From positions 1 to 12,354 of the forward strand of contig JAEERN010000056.1 of NCBI GenBank assembly GCA_016285815.1: a stretch of 12,354 nucleotides of DNA, given 5' to 3'. Origin of the DNA: Clostridiales bacterium (GTDB lineage Bacteria; Bacillota; Clostridia; Oscillospirales; QAMX01). Below, in pieces: positions 6,999-12,354 of the stretch. Each line of letters opens with the position of its first letter. The stretch's first letter is position 1. Position numbers and translations under genes: made by a program. The notes under the pieces are model-generated. The model worked only from the letters and a program-made list of their open reading frames with translations, ran no database searches and was not told where the DNA came from.

Positions 6999-7706
6999 AT
7001 GAACATCGCCGTCATCATCGCCGGAGGAAGCGGGAAACGCACCAACCAGGACATCCCCAAGCAGTTCATGTGCGTGGAGAACAAGCCCATCATCATCTAC
7101 ACCATGGAGGCCTTCCAGCGCTGTCAGGCGGTGGATTCCATCGTCGCCGTCTGTCTGGATGGCTGGACCACCGTGCTGGAGGCGTACGCCCACCAGTTCG
7201 GCATCACCAAGCTGGAACAGGTCGTGCTGGGCGGCGCCACCCGCTTCGACTCGGTCTACAACGGGCTGAACTGTCTGCGTGACCGGGCCGCGCCGGACGA
7301 CATCGTGCTGCTGCACGACGCCAACCGCCCCCTGATCCCGGAAGACTGCATCGAGGACAGCATCCGCATGGCCCGGCTGCACGGCTGCGCCCTGACGGCG
7401 CTTCCGTCCTTCGACTCGATCTATCACACCTCGGACGGCGCCTTCCCCGACGCCAACGCGGTCCGGGAAGAGCTCTACCGCGGCCAGAGCCCGGAATCCA
7501 TCACCTTCGGCAAGGCCATGGACTTTTACGACCACTACGCCGGAAAGGGCGGCTCCAACAAGCCCCTCTGCGGCATGATGCTCGAGCTGGGCGAGACCGT
7601 CGCCTTCTCCAAGGGCAGCTATCGCAACTTCAAGATCACCACGGCCGAGGATTTCGAGCTGTTCCAGGCCCTGCTGCACCCGGCGGCCAACCTCTGGATC
7701 AAATAG
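6999..7706 (+). CDS. IspD/TarI-family cytidylyltransferase (probable CDP-alditol synthase)
   Basis: This 235-residue nucleotidyltransferase joins CTP to an alditol phosphate. The CTP-binding loop AGGSGKRTNQDIPKQF (residues 8-23, with Arg14 and Lys21) and HDANRP (106-111) are the hallmarks of the IspD/TarI family; the usual form of the second motif is HDAxRP. RGQSPESITFG sits where the family has its QxPQ block, and KITTAEDFELFQALL is the usual C-terminal helix. Its length matches the family. TarI makes CDP-ribitol from ribitol-5-phosphate; IspD makes CDP-methylerythritol. Placement between alditol-phosphate transferases and a TagGH exporter favours a TarI-like wall-polymer role. No ribitol-phosphate reductase (TarJ) is in the window. 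It is not TagD, which has a different fold with HxGH motifs. The ATG at 6999 has AGGAG at 6984-6988, 23 bp after the previous stop. Confidence 0.88.
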   Translation: MNIAVIIAGGSGKRTNQDIPKQFMCVENKPIIIYTMEAFQRCQAVDSIVAVCLDGWTTVLEAYAHQFGITKLEQVVLGGATRFDSVYNGLNCLRDRAAPDDIVLLHDANRPLIPEDCIEDSIRMARLHGCALTALPSFDSIYHTSDGAFPDANAVREELYRGQSPESITFGKAMDFYDHYAGKGGSNKPLCGMMLELGETVAFSKGSYRNFKITTAEDFELFQALLHPAANLWIK

Positions 7707-7731
7707 CGGACCGCCCGCTCTCTCTGTCCGC
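7706..7731 (+). other. Small inverted repeat in the 64-bp gap before the first pyruvyl transferase-like gene
   Basis: GCGGAC (7706-7711) can pair with GTCCGC (7726-7731), a 6-bp stem with a 14-base loop directly after the stop codon. No U-tract follows. This is the largest gap inside the operon and precedes a weak AAGGAA ribosome binding site, so an RNA-processing or expression-balancing role is possible but only inferred. Confidence 0.25.
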
Positions 7732-7770
7732 GGGGCGCGCCCGCGACCAACGAAAAAGGAATTTCTCTCT

Positions 7771-9318
7771 ATGAAGATCGGCATCCTTTACAACCGCAAC
7801 ACCACCAACCTGGGCGACGATATCCAGGCGTACGCCGCGGCCAATCTGGCCGGCGGCATCGACGTGCTCGCCGAGCGTGAGGACCTGGTGTCGCCGGACG
7901 GTTTTTACACGGCGGACACGGAAGAGCCCGGCAAGATCGACGGCCCCGTCGCCGTGGTCATGGCCGCTTGGTTCATGGGAAAAAAGTGGCGCTGGCCCCC
8001 GGCGGACAACGTCAAGCCGCTGTTCACGGGGTTCCACTACACCGATTTCACCGGCTATCAGATGAAATACTTCCGCTCGCAGTACGAGTACGTCTCCGGC
8101 CCCGGCGCCCAGTATCTCAACGCCTGGGGGCCGGTGGGCTGCCGCGACTGGTTCACCGTGGAAGAGCTCAAAAAGCGCGGCGTGGACGCCTATTTCTCCG
8201 GCTGCATCACGCTGACGCTGCCCCGCCAGCCCCGCACCGAAGAGGCCGGCACCTACGTCGTGCTGGCGGACGCCTCGCCCGAGGTGGAAAACAAGGTCCG
8301 CCAGACGCTGGAGGGCACCGGGGTCCGCGTGGTCACCACGACGCACCTTGTGTCCGCCCGGGGCGGCCGAAGCTTTGCCGAGCGCCGTGCGGACACCGAG
8401 GCGCTGCTGACGCTGTACCAGAACGCCCGCTGCGTCATCACGCGGCGGCTGCACGTGTCTCTGCCCTGTCTGGCCATGCAGGTCCCCGTGATGCTGGTCA
8501 GCAGGTCCATCGACCTGACCCGCTTCCGCCCCTATCAGGACTGGCTCCGCTGCATGACCGACAAGGAGTTCGTCGAAAGCGACCCACGGGAGTTCTTGCT
8601 GTCCCCGGCGCCCAACAGCGACGCCTATCTGCCCTACCGCGAGGCGCTGATCGCCCAGATCACCGAGTTCTACCGCACCATGCGGGAGACGGACGACTGT
8701 CCGCCCCACAGCCCCATCCCCTACGGCGAAACGGAACTGCTGCGCTGGCAGCGGGACGTCATGAGCGAGAACCTGCTGCGGTGGTACGACGAGTCCAAGG
8801 GCCTGATCCGCAGCCTGAAGAACGAGACGGAGGCCCGCGCCGCCGCGGCCGCCAAAACGGCGGAGCTGGTCAAGAGCCGAAAATCTCTGCTGCACAAGAA
8901 CAAGGTCCTCGCCGCCCGAAGCGAAGCGGCGGCCGCCGGTCTGACCGAGGCGGAGCGGCGGGCCGAAGCGGCGGAGCAGGCCGCCGACGAGGCCCGGAAG
9001 GCCGGCGCGGCGCTGAAGACCCAGGCCGACGAGCTGGCGGAAAAGGAGGCGCTGCTCTCCTCCACCGTGGTCTCGCTGACGGCCCAGAACCGGGAACTTG
9101 CCGACGCGGCGAACGCCGCCCGGGCCGAGCTCAAGCGCGCCGCCGCCGAAAGCGACCGGGCCCTCGCCGCGCTGCGCCTCGAAAACGAAACGCTCGCCGC
9201 CGAGCAGAAAAAGCTTCGCAAGCAGAACGCCTCTTACAAGCGCACGCTGTCCAGCCGAATCGTCAAGGCCGCGGTGAAGTTCAACGCCTTCCTGCGGCGG
9301 ATCTTCCGGAAAAAATAA
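7771..9318 (+). CDS. Polysaccharide pyruvyl transferase family protein with long C-terminal coiled coil
   Basis: This 515-residue protein has an N-terminal polysaccharide pyruvyl transferase-type domain (about 1-300) and a long alpha-helical tail. The domain opens with KIGILYNRNTTNLGDDIQAYA, then has GPVGCRDWFT, YFSGCITLTLP and ITRRLHVSLPCLAM (His228), matching the family's NxGD start, the SGCxTLTL block and the RLH motif. A conserved linker, DDCPPHSPIPYGETE to KGLIRSL, leads into a heptad-like, Ala/Glu/Lys-rich coiled coil (about 347-493), then a basic amphipathic end (SSRIVKAAVKFNAFLRRIFRKK region) that may touch membrane or polymer. No signal peptide or membrane span is seen. Family members such as CsaB add ketal pyruvate from PEP to wall polymer sugars; whether this one does is unproven. 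The adjacent gene is a paralog with a much shorter coil. ATG 7771 with AAGGAA upstream is used. Confidence 0.87.
   Translation: MKIGILYNRNTTNLGDDIQAYAAANLAGGIDVLAEREDLVSPDGFYTADTEEPGKIDGPVAVVMAAWFMGKKWRWPPADNVKPLFTGFHYTDFTGYQMKYFRSQYEYVSGPGAQYLNAWGPVGCRDWFTVEELKKRGVDAYFSGCITLTLPRQPRTEEAGTYVVLADASPEVENKVRQTLEGTGVRVVTTTHLVSARGGRSFAERRADTEALLTLYQNARCVITRRLHVSLPCLAMQVPVMLVSRSIDLTRFRPYQDWLRCMTDKEFVESDPREFLLSPAPNSDAYLPYREALIAQITEFYRTMRETDDCPPHSPIPYGETELLRWQRDVMSENLLRWYDESKGLIRSLKNETEARAAAAAKTAELVKSRKSLLHKNKVLAARSEAAAAGLTEAERRAEAAEQAADEARKAGAALKTQADELAEKEALLSSTVVSLTAQNRELADAANAARAELKRAAAESDRALAALRLENETLAAEQKKLRKQNASYKRTLSSRIVKAAVKFNAFLRRIFRKK
8622..8723 (+). repeat. Near-identical direct repeat, copy 1 (in first pyruvyl transferase-like gene)
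   Basis: Compared with the second paralog at a constant offset of 1552 bp, 8622-8668 (47 bp) matches with one mismatch and 8691-8723 (33 bp) matches perfectly. A further 27 bp (8403-8429) is identical upstream. The offset keeps the reading frame of both genes aligned. Confidence 0.85.
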
Positions 9319-9346
9319 CGTCGAACGGGAAGAAAGGAGAGCACCG

Positions 9347-10603
9347 ATGAAACTCGGGGTCCTCTACAATCGAAACACTCAAAACGTCGGAGACGACATC
9401 CAGGCCTACGCCGTCGAACGGCTGCTGCCCCGGGCCGACCTGATGCTGGACCGGGAAAACATGAGCAAGCGGGACGCCACGGGCCGCGATCCCATCGCCG
9501 TGGTCATGGCCGCCTGGTTCATGGGGCGGAAATGGAAATGGCCGCCGGCGGACAACATCCGGCCGCTGTTCACCAGCTTTCACTACACCGACTTCGGCGG
9601 GTATCCCTACAAGTACCTCCGCTCGCAGTACGAATACCTCTCCGGGCCCGGCGCGGACTATCTCCGCTCGTGGGGGCCCGTGGGCTGCCGCGACGAGTTC
9701 ACGGCCGAAGAGCTGAACAAGCGCGGGATCGAGGCCTATTTTTCCGGCTGCGTCACGCTGACGCTGCCGCCCCAGCCCCGCACCGAGGACGCGGGCAGCT
9801 ACGTCTGTCTGGTGGACGTGGTGCCCGGCGTGGAGAAAAAGGTGCGCGAGCTGCTCAAGGGCACGGGCCTTCGCATCGTCAAGTGCACCCACAAGACCAC
9901 CATGACCGAGTCCACCTTCGTGGACTACGAGACCCGGAAAAAAGAGCTGATCCGGCTGCTGACGCTGTACCAGAACGCCCGGTGCGTCGTGACCCGCCGG
10001 CTGCACGTGTCCCTGCCCTGTCTGGCCATGGGCACGCCGGTCCTGCTGGTCCACGGCAACCTGCACCCGTCCCGGTTCCGCCCGTACTGCGACTGGATCC
10101 GGAACATGACGCCGCGTCAGTTCATCGACACGGCCACCCGGGAGATGCTCACCGACCCCGAGCCCAACAGCACCGCCTATCTGCCCTACCGCGAGGCGCT
10201 GATCGCCCAAATCACCGAGTGGGGCAAGACCATGGCCGCGCTGGACGACTGTCCGCCCCACAGCCCCATCCCCTATACCGAGACGGAGTATCTGCGCTGG
10301 CACGACAAGGTCATGGCGGACAACCTGATGCAATGGTATACCCAGTCCAAGGGACTGTTCGCCCGGATCAACACGCTGGAGGCCGAGAAAAAAGAACTGG
10401 CCCGCGCCGCCGGCGACAAGAAGACCAAGATCCTGGCCCGCCGCAGCGCGCGCCTGTTCCGGGAGAACGCCGAGCTGCAGGCCCAACTCAGCGAGAAAGA
10501 CCGTCTGCTGTCCAAGCGCCTGGTGAAAAAGGCGCTGAAGCTGGACGGCTTCCTCCGCAAGATCAGAGATTTCTTCCGCGGGAAGAAGAAAGAGCGCAAA
10601 TGA
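9347..10603 (+). CDS. Polysaccharide pyruvyl transferase family protein with short coiled coil (tandem paralog)
   Basis: This 418-residue protein is a tandem paralog of the preceding gene. One 48-residue block (from DNIRPLFT to GPVGCRD) is identical at 37 positions by direct comparison. It carries YNRNTQNVGDDIQAYA, YFSGCVTLTLP and VTRRLHVSLPCLAM (His220), then the same DDCPPHSPIPY linker. It lacks an 8-residue stretch near residue 40 and has a coiled coil of only about 50 residues (341-392) against about 150 in its neighbour. Both proteins end in a similar basic tail (here SKRLVKKALKLDGFLRK onward). Presumed role: pyruvyl or related modification of the surface polymer, perhaps as a hetero-oligomer with its paralog. 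The ATG at 9347 has an AAAGGAG site and lies 28 bp after the previous stop; its own stop overlaps the permease start (ATGA). Family call is sound, chemistry inferred. Confidence 0.88.
   Translation: MKLGVLYNRNTQNVGDDIQAYAVERLLPRADLMLDRENMSKRDATGRDPIAVVMAAWFMGRKWKWPPADNIRPLFTSFHYTDFGGYPYKYLRSQYEYLSGPGADYLRSWGPVGCRDEFTAEELNKRGIEAYFSGCVTLTLPPQPRTEDAGSYVCLVDVVPGVEKKVRELLKGTGLRIVKCTHKTTMTESTFVDYETRKKELIRLLTLYQNARCVVTRRLHVSLPCLAMGTPVLLVHGNLHPSRFRPYCDWIRNMTPRQFIDTATREMLTDPEPNSTAYLPYREALIAQITEWGKTMAALDDCPPHSPIPYTETEYLRWHDKVMADNLMQWYTQSKGLFARINTLEAEKKELARAAGDKKTKILARRSARLFRENAELQAQLSEKDRLLSKRLVKKALKLDGFLRKIRDFFRGKKKERK
10174..10275 (+). repeat. Near-identical direct repeat, copy 2 (in second pyruvyl transferase-like gene)
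   Basis: This is the partner of 8622-8723, shifted by 1552 bp: 10174-10220 matches with one mismatch and 10243-10275 matches perfectly. It encodes the AYLPYREALIAQITE and DDCPPHSPIPY segments of the paralogous protein. Confidence 0.85.
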
Positions 10604-11448
10604 AACCGACTTTGACTCCGACGACCCCCTCTTCGCTGGAGGTCCCCGCCGCGCCCCGGCGGCCGCTTCGGCGGTTCGGCGCGGACCTGCGGCGGTTTTT
10701 CCCCTACGTCACCACCTCGGCGGCCGCCTCGCTGAAGACGGACGTCTCGTCCTCTCATCTGGGATGGCTCTGGTGGATCCTGGAACCGCTGCTGTTCATG
10801 ATGGTCTACACCTTCATCGCGCTGGTGGTCTTCCAGCGGTCCATGCCCTATTTTCCCGTCTTCGTCTTCATCGGCCTGACCGTCTGGCAGTTCTTCAACC
10901 GCAACGTCACCCAGAGCGTCACGCTCATGCGGCACAGCCGCGGCATCATCCGCAAGGTCTATATTCCCAAGCAGATGCTCATGCTGGAGGCCTTGTCCGT
11001 CAACGCCTTCAAGTCCCTGATCTCGCTGGCGCTGGTCTTCGTGCTGATGCCCTTTTTCAAGGTCCCCTTCCCCGTCCGGGTCTGGCAGATCCTGCCGGAG
11101 CTGCTGCTGCTGGTGCTGTTCACCTTCGGCTTCAGCCTGATCCTGATGCACGTCGGCGTCTACGTCGGCGACCTGTCCAACGCCATCCACGTCATCCTGA
11201 GGCTGTTCTTCTACCTCTCCGGCGTCTTCTACGACATCACGTCCCGCGTGCCCGCTCCGTGGAACTACTATCTGGTCCGCGTGAACCCGGTGGCGCTGGT
11301 CATGGCCAGCATGCGAAGCTCGCTGCTGTACCAGACCGACCCCGACTGGATCTGGCTGGGCGGGTGGACCCTGGTCTCGGCCGTTCTGGTGGCGCTTGCC
11401 ATCCAGCTGGTCTATAAACAGGAAAACAGCTATGCCAAGGTGCTATAA
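10600..11448 (+). CDS. tagG: ABC-2 type permease, teichoic-acid/polysaccharide exporter (TagG-like)
   Basis: This 282-residue integral membrane protein is the channel half of a TagGH/Wzm-Wzt type exporter that flips finished lipid-linked polymer out of the cell. After a Pro/Arg-rich cytoplasmic start, an interfacial segment SSHLGWLWWILEPLL (51-65) leads into about six membrane spans, near 57-77, 84-103, 134-152, 165-188, 195-213 and 250-271. Family hallmarks include IIRKVYIPKQML (116-127), FYLSGVFYDI and the VNPVALVM block (228-235). Length is typical of TagG. The start ATG (10600) overlaps the upstream stop, and only a weak purine-rich site precedes it, so translational coupling is likely. 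The stop overlaps the ATPase start by one base. The gene symbol is by family and context; a capsule-type polymer exporter (KpsM/RfbA-like) is the alternative. Confidence 0.92.
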   Translation: MKPTLTPTTPSSLEVPAAPRRPLRRFGADLRRFFPYVTTSAAASLKTDVSSSHLGWLWWILEPLLFMMVYTFIALVVFQRSMPYFPVFVFIGLTVWQFFNRNVTQSVTLMRHSRGIIRKVYIPKQMLMLEALSVNAFKSLISLALVFVLMPFFKVPFPVRVWQILPELLLLVLFTFGFSLILMHVGVYVGDLSNAIHVILRLFFYLSGVFYDITSRVPAPWNYYLVRVNPVALVMASMRSSLLYQTDPDWIWLGGWTLVSAVLVALAIQLVYKQENSYAKVL

Positions 11449-12182
11449 TGGAACACACTGACCCCTCTTCCGCCATCACGGTCCGCGGTCTGAAGATCAG
11501 CTATCGGACCGTTCGCTCCTTCAGCTTCAAGACCATCTTCAGCAAAAAACACAACATGAACCGATACGAGGCGCTCCACGGCGTCGATTTCGACGTGCGC
11601 CGGGGCGAGATCCTCGGCGTCATCGGCGAGAACGGCAGCGGGAAATCCACGCTGCTGCGCGCGCTGGCGGGGATCTTTTCCCCGGACGAGGGCTATGTGA
11701 ACACCCACGGCGCCAACGTGTCTCTGCTGGCCATCGGCGTCGGGTTCCAGAAAGAGCTGACCGGCCGGGAGAACATCATGCTCTCCGGCCTGTTGCTTGG
11801 CTTTGACAAGAAGACCATCCGCGAAAAGACGGACGAGATCATCGAGTTCTCCAGCCTTCAGCGGGTCATCGACTCGCCGGTCAGCACCTATTCCAGCGGC
11901 ATGTACTCCAAGCTGGCCTTTTCCATCACCGCCGTGCTGGAGCCGGACATCCTGCTGATCGACGAGGTCCTGTCCGTAGGCGACCGGCGCTTCCGCAAAA
12001 AGAGCGCCCGCCGCATGCGCGAGCTCATCAGCAACGCGGACCGCACCGTCGTCCTTGTCTCGCACAACCTCGAAAGCATCCGCCGCCTGTGCAGCCGCGT
12101 TCTGTGGCTGGACGCCGGCGAGGTCCGCATGATCGGCGACACGGACGCGGTCCTGGCGGCCTACGAGGAGTACATGGATTAG
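11448..12182 (+). CDS. tagH: ABC transporter ATPase, teichoic-acid/polysaccharide export (TagH/Wzt-like)
   Basis: This 244-residue ATPase energises the permease encoded just upstream. It has Walker A GENGSGKST (60-68), Q-loop Gln101, the signature YSSGM (148-152), Walker B ILLIDE (168-173) followed by VLSVGD, and the switch His206 (VSHN). The insertion before the core (SFSFKTIFSKKHNMNRYEALHGVDF) and the GFQKELTGRENI block are typical of TagH/Wzt polysaccharide exporters. It is only the nucleotide-binding domain: the C-terminal extension of Bacillus TagH and the polymer-binding domain of some Wzt proteins are missing, so substrate selection must lie elsewhere. The ATG shares one base with the permease stop (TAATG) with a short AAGG upstream, indicating coupling. 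It is the last gene of the operon. Symbol by family; substrate inferred from neighbours. Confidence 0.93.
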   Translation: MEHTDPSSAITVRGLKISYRTVRSFSFKTIFSKKHNMNRYEALHGVDFDVRRGEILGVIGENGSGKSTLLRALAGIFSPDEGYVNTHGANVSLLAIGVGFQKELTGRENIMLSGLLLGFDKKTIREKTDEIIEFSSLQRVIDSPVSTYSSGMYSKLAFSITAVLEPDILLIDEVLSVGDRRFRKKSARRMRELISNADRTVVLVSHNLESIRRLCSRVLWLDAGEVRMIGDTDAVLAAYEEYMD

Positions 12183-12201
12183 CCTTTTCCCCGGCCCTTT
12201 T

Positions 12202-12217
12202 CGGCCCGGACGGGCCG
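12202..12217 (+). terminator. Weak hairpin between the exporter and alpha-galactosidase genes
   Basis: CGGCCC (12202-12207) and GGGCCG (12212-12217) form a 6-bp GC stem with a GGAC loop, 20 bases after the tagH-like stop. There is no U-tract, so termination here is doubtful. The 63-bp gap shows no clear promoter, so read-through into the next gene is possible. Confidence 0.25.
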
Positions 12218-12245
12218 CATCTCATAAAACGACGGAGGAACCACC

Positions 12246-12354
12246 ATGCTCTCACGCACTCCCCCCATGGGCTTCAACACCTGGAACACCTTCGGCCCCG
12301 CCATCAGCGACGCCGTCATCCGCGAGACCGCCGACGCCATGGTCGAAAAAGGCC
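12246..12354 (+). CDS. Alpha-galactosidase (GH27 family), N-terminal fragment (partial)
   Basis: Only the first 36 residues are in the window. They read TPPMGFNTWNTFGP, then AISDAVIRETADAMVEKG, the opening beta strand and first helix of glycoside hydrolase family 27 (alpha-galactosidase / alpha-N-acetylgalactosaminidase), where TPPMGWNSWN is the usual form. The Phe-Asn-Thr variant seen here is a modest change. The ATG at 12246 has a perfect GGAGG at 12234-12238. No signal peptide precedes the fold, so a cytoplasmic enzyme hydrolysing imported galactosides is likely. It follows the exporter operon on the same strand with a 63-bp gap. Catalytic aspartates and the rest of the protein lie beyond the edge, so specificity cannot be judged. 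Confidence 0.85.
   Translation, partial: MLSRTPPMGFNTWNTFGPAISDAVIRETADAMVEKG

Noticed and set aside
1..12354. CRISPR arrays, tRNA or rRNA genes, insertion sequences or phage attachment sites
   Set aside because: None was seen. There are no regularly spaced repeats, tRNA-like cloverleaf sequences or transposase-like proteins; the repeats found are explained by the paralogous genes and intergenic hairpins.

Overview
The window is GC-rich DNA with GC-ending codons, AGGAGG-type ribosome binding sites and consensus sigma-A promoters. The gene set (ferredoxin-linked 2-oxoacid oxidoreductase, an aluminium-resistance/methionine gamma-lyase-like PLP enzyme, an Fe-S aldo/keto reductase, teichoic-acid-type glycerophosphotransferases and a TagGH exporter) points to an anaerobic, GC-rich member of the Firmicutes/Clostridia, perhaps an Oscillospirales-like gut organism. 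This taxonomic guess is inference from gene families and base composition.

Left part, minus strand (1-2940): indolepyruvate:ferredoxin oxidoreductase alpha (iorA, 1180-2940) and beta (iorB, 586-1161) lie 18 bp apart. They are followed by the N-terminal part of a PLP-dependent methionine gamma-lyase/aluminium-resistance family protein (GTG start at 476) that runs off the left edge. A promoter with an extended -10 reads leftward into iorA. A divergent, similarly built promoter reads rightward into an aldo/keto reductase with two C-terminal 4Fe-4S motifs (3131-4258).

Central and right part, plus strand (4396-12182): after a hairpin-rich intergenic stretch, a strong promoter (TTGACA, 17 bp, TATACT) starts a tight seven-gene operon. 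The genes are two CDP-glycerol/ribitol glycerophosphotransferase-family enzymes, an IspD/TarI-type cytidylyltransferase, two tandem paralogous polysaccharide pyruvyl transferase-family proteins with C-terminal coiled coils of different length, a TagG-type ABC-2 permease and a TagH-type ATPase. Several junctions overlap by 1-4 bp, so the genes are probably translationally coupled. Together they look like a system that makes a CDP-alditol precursor, polymerises or transfers alditol-phosphate units, possibly pyruvylates the product, and exports it across the membrane.

At the right edge (12246-12354) begins a GH27-type alpha-galactosidase, probably a separate unit. The least familiar component is the pair of pyruvyl-transferase-like proteins: a shared catalytic-type domain and a shared basic tail are separated by a coiled coil of about 50 or about 150 residues. 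The two genes also share near-identical DNA blocks at a constant, in-frame offset.
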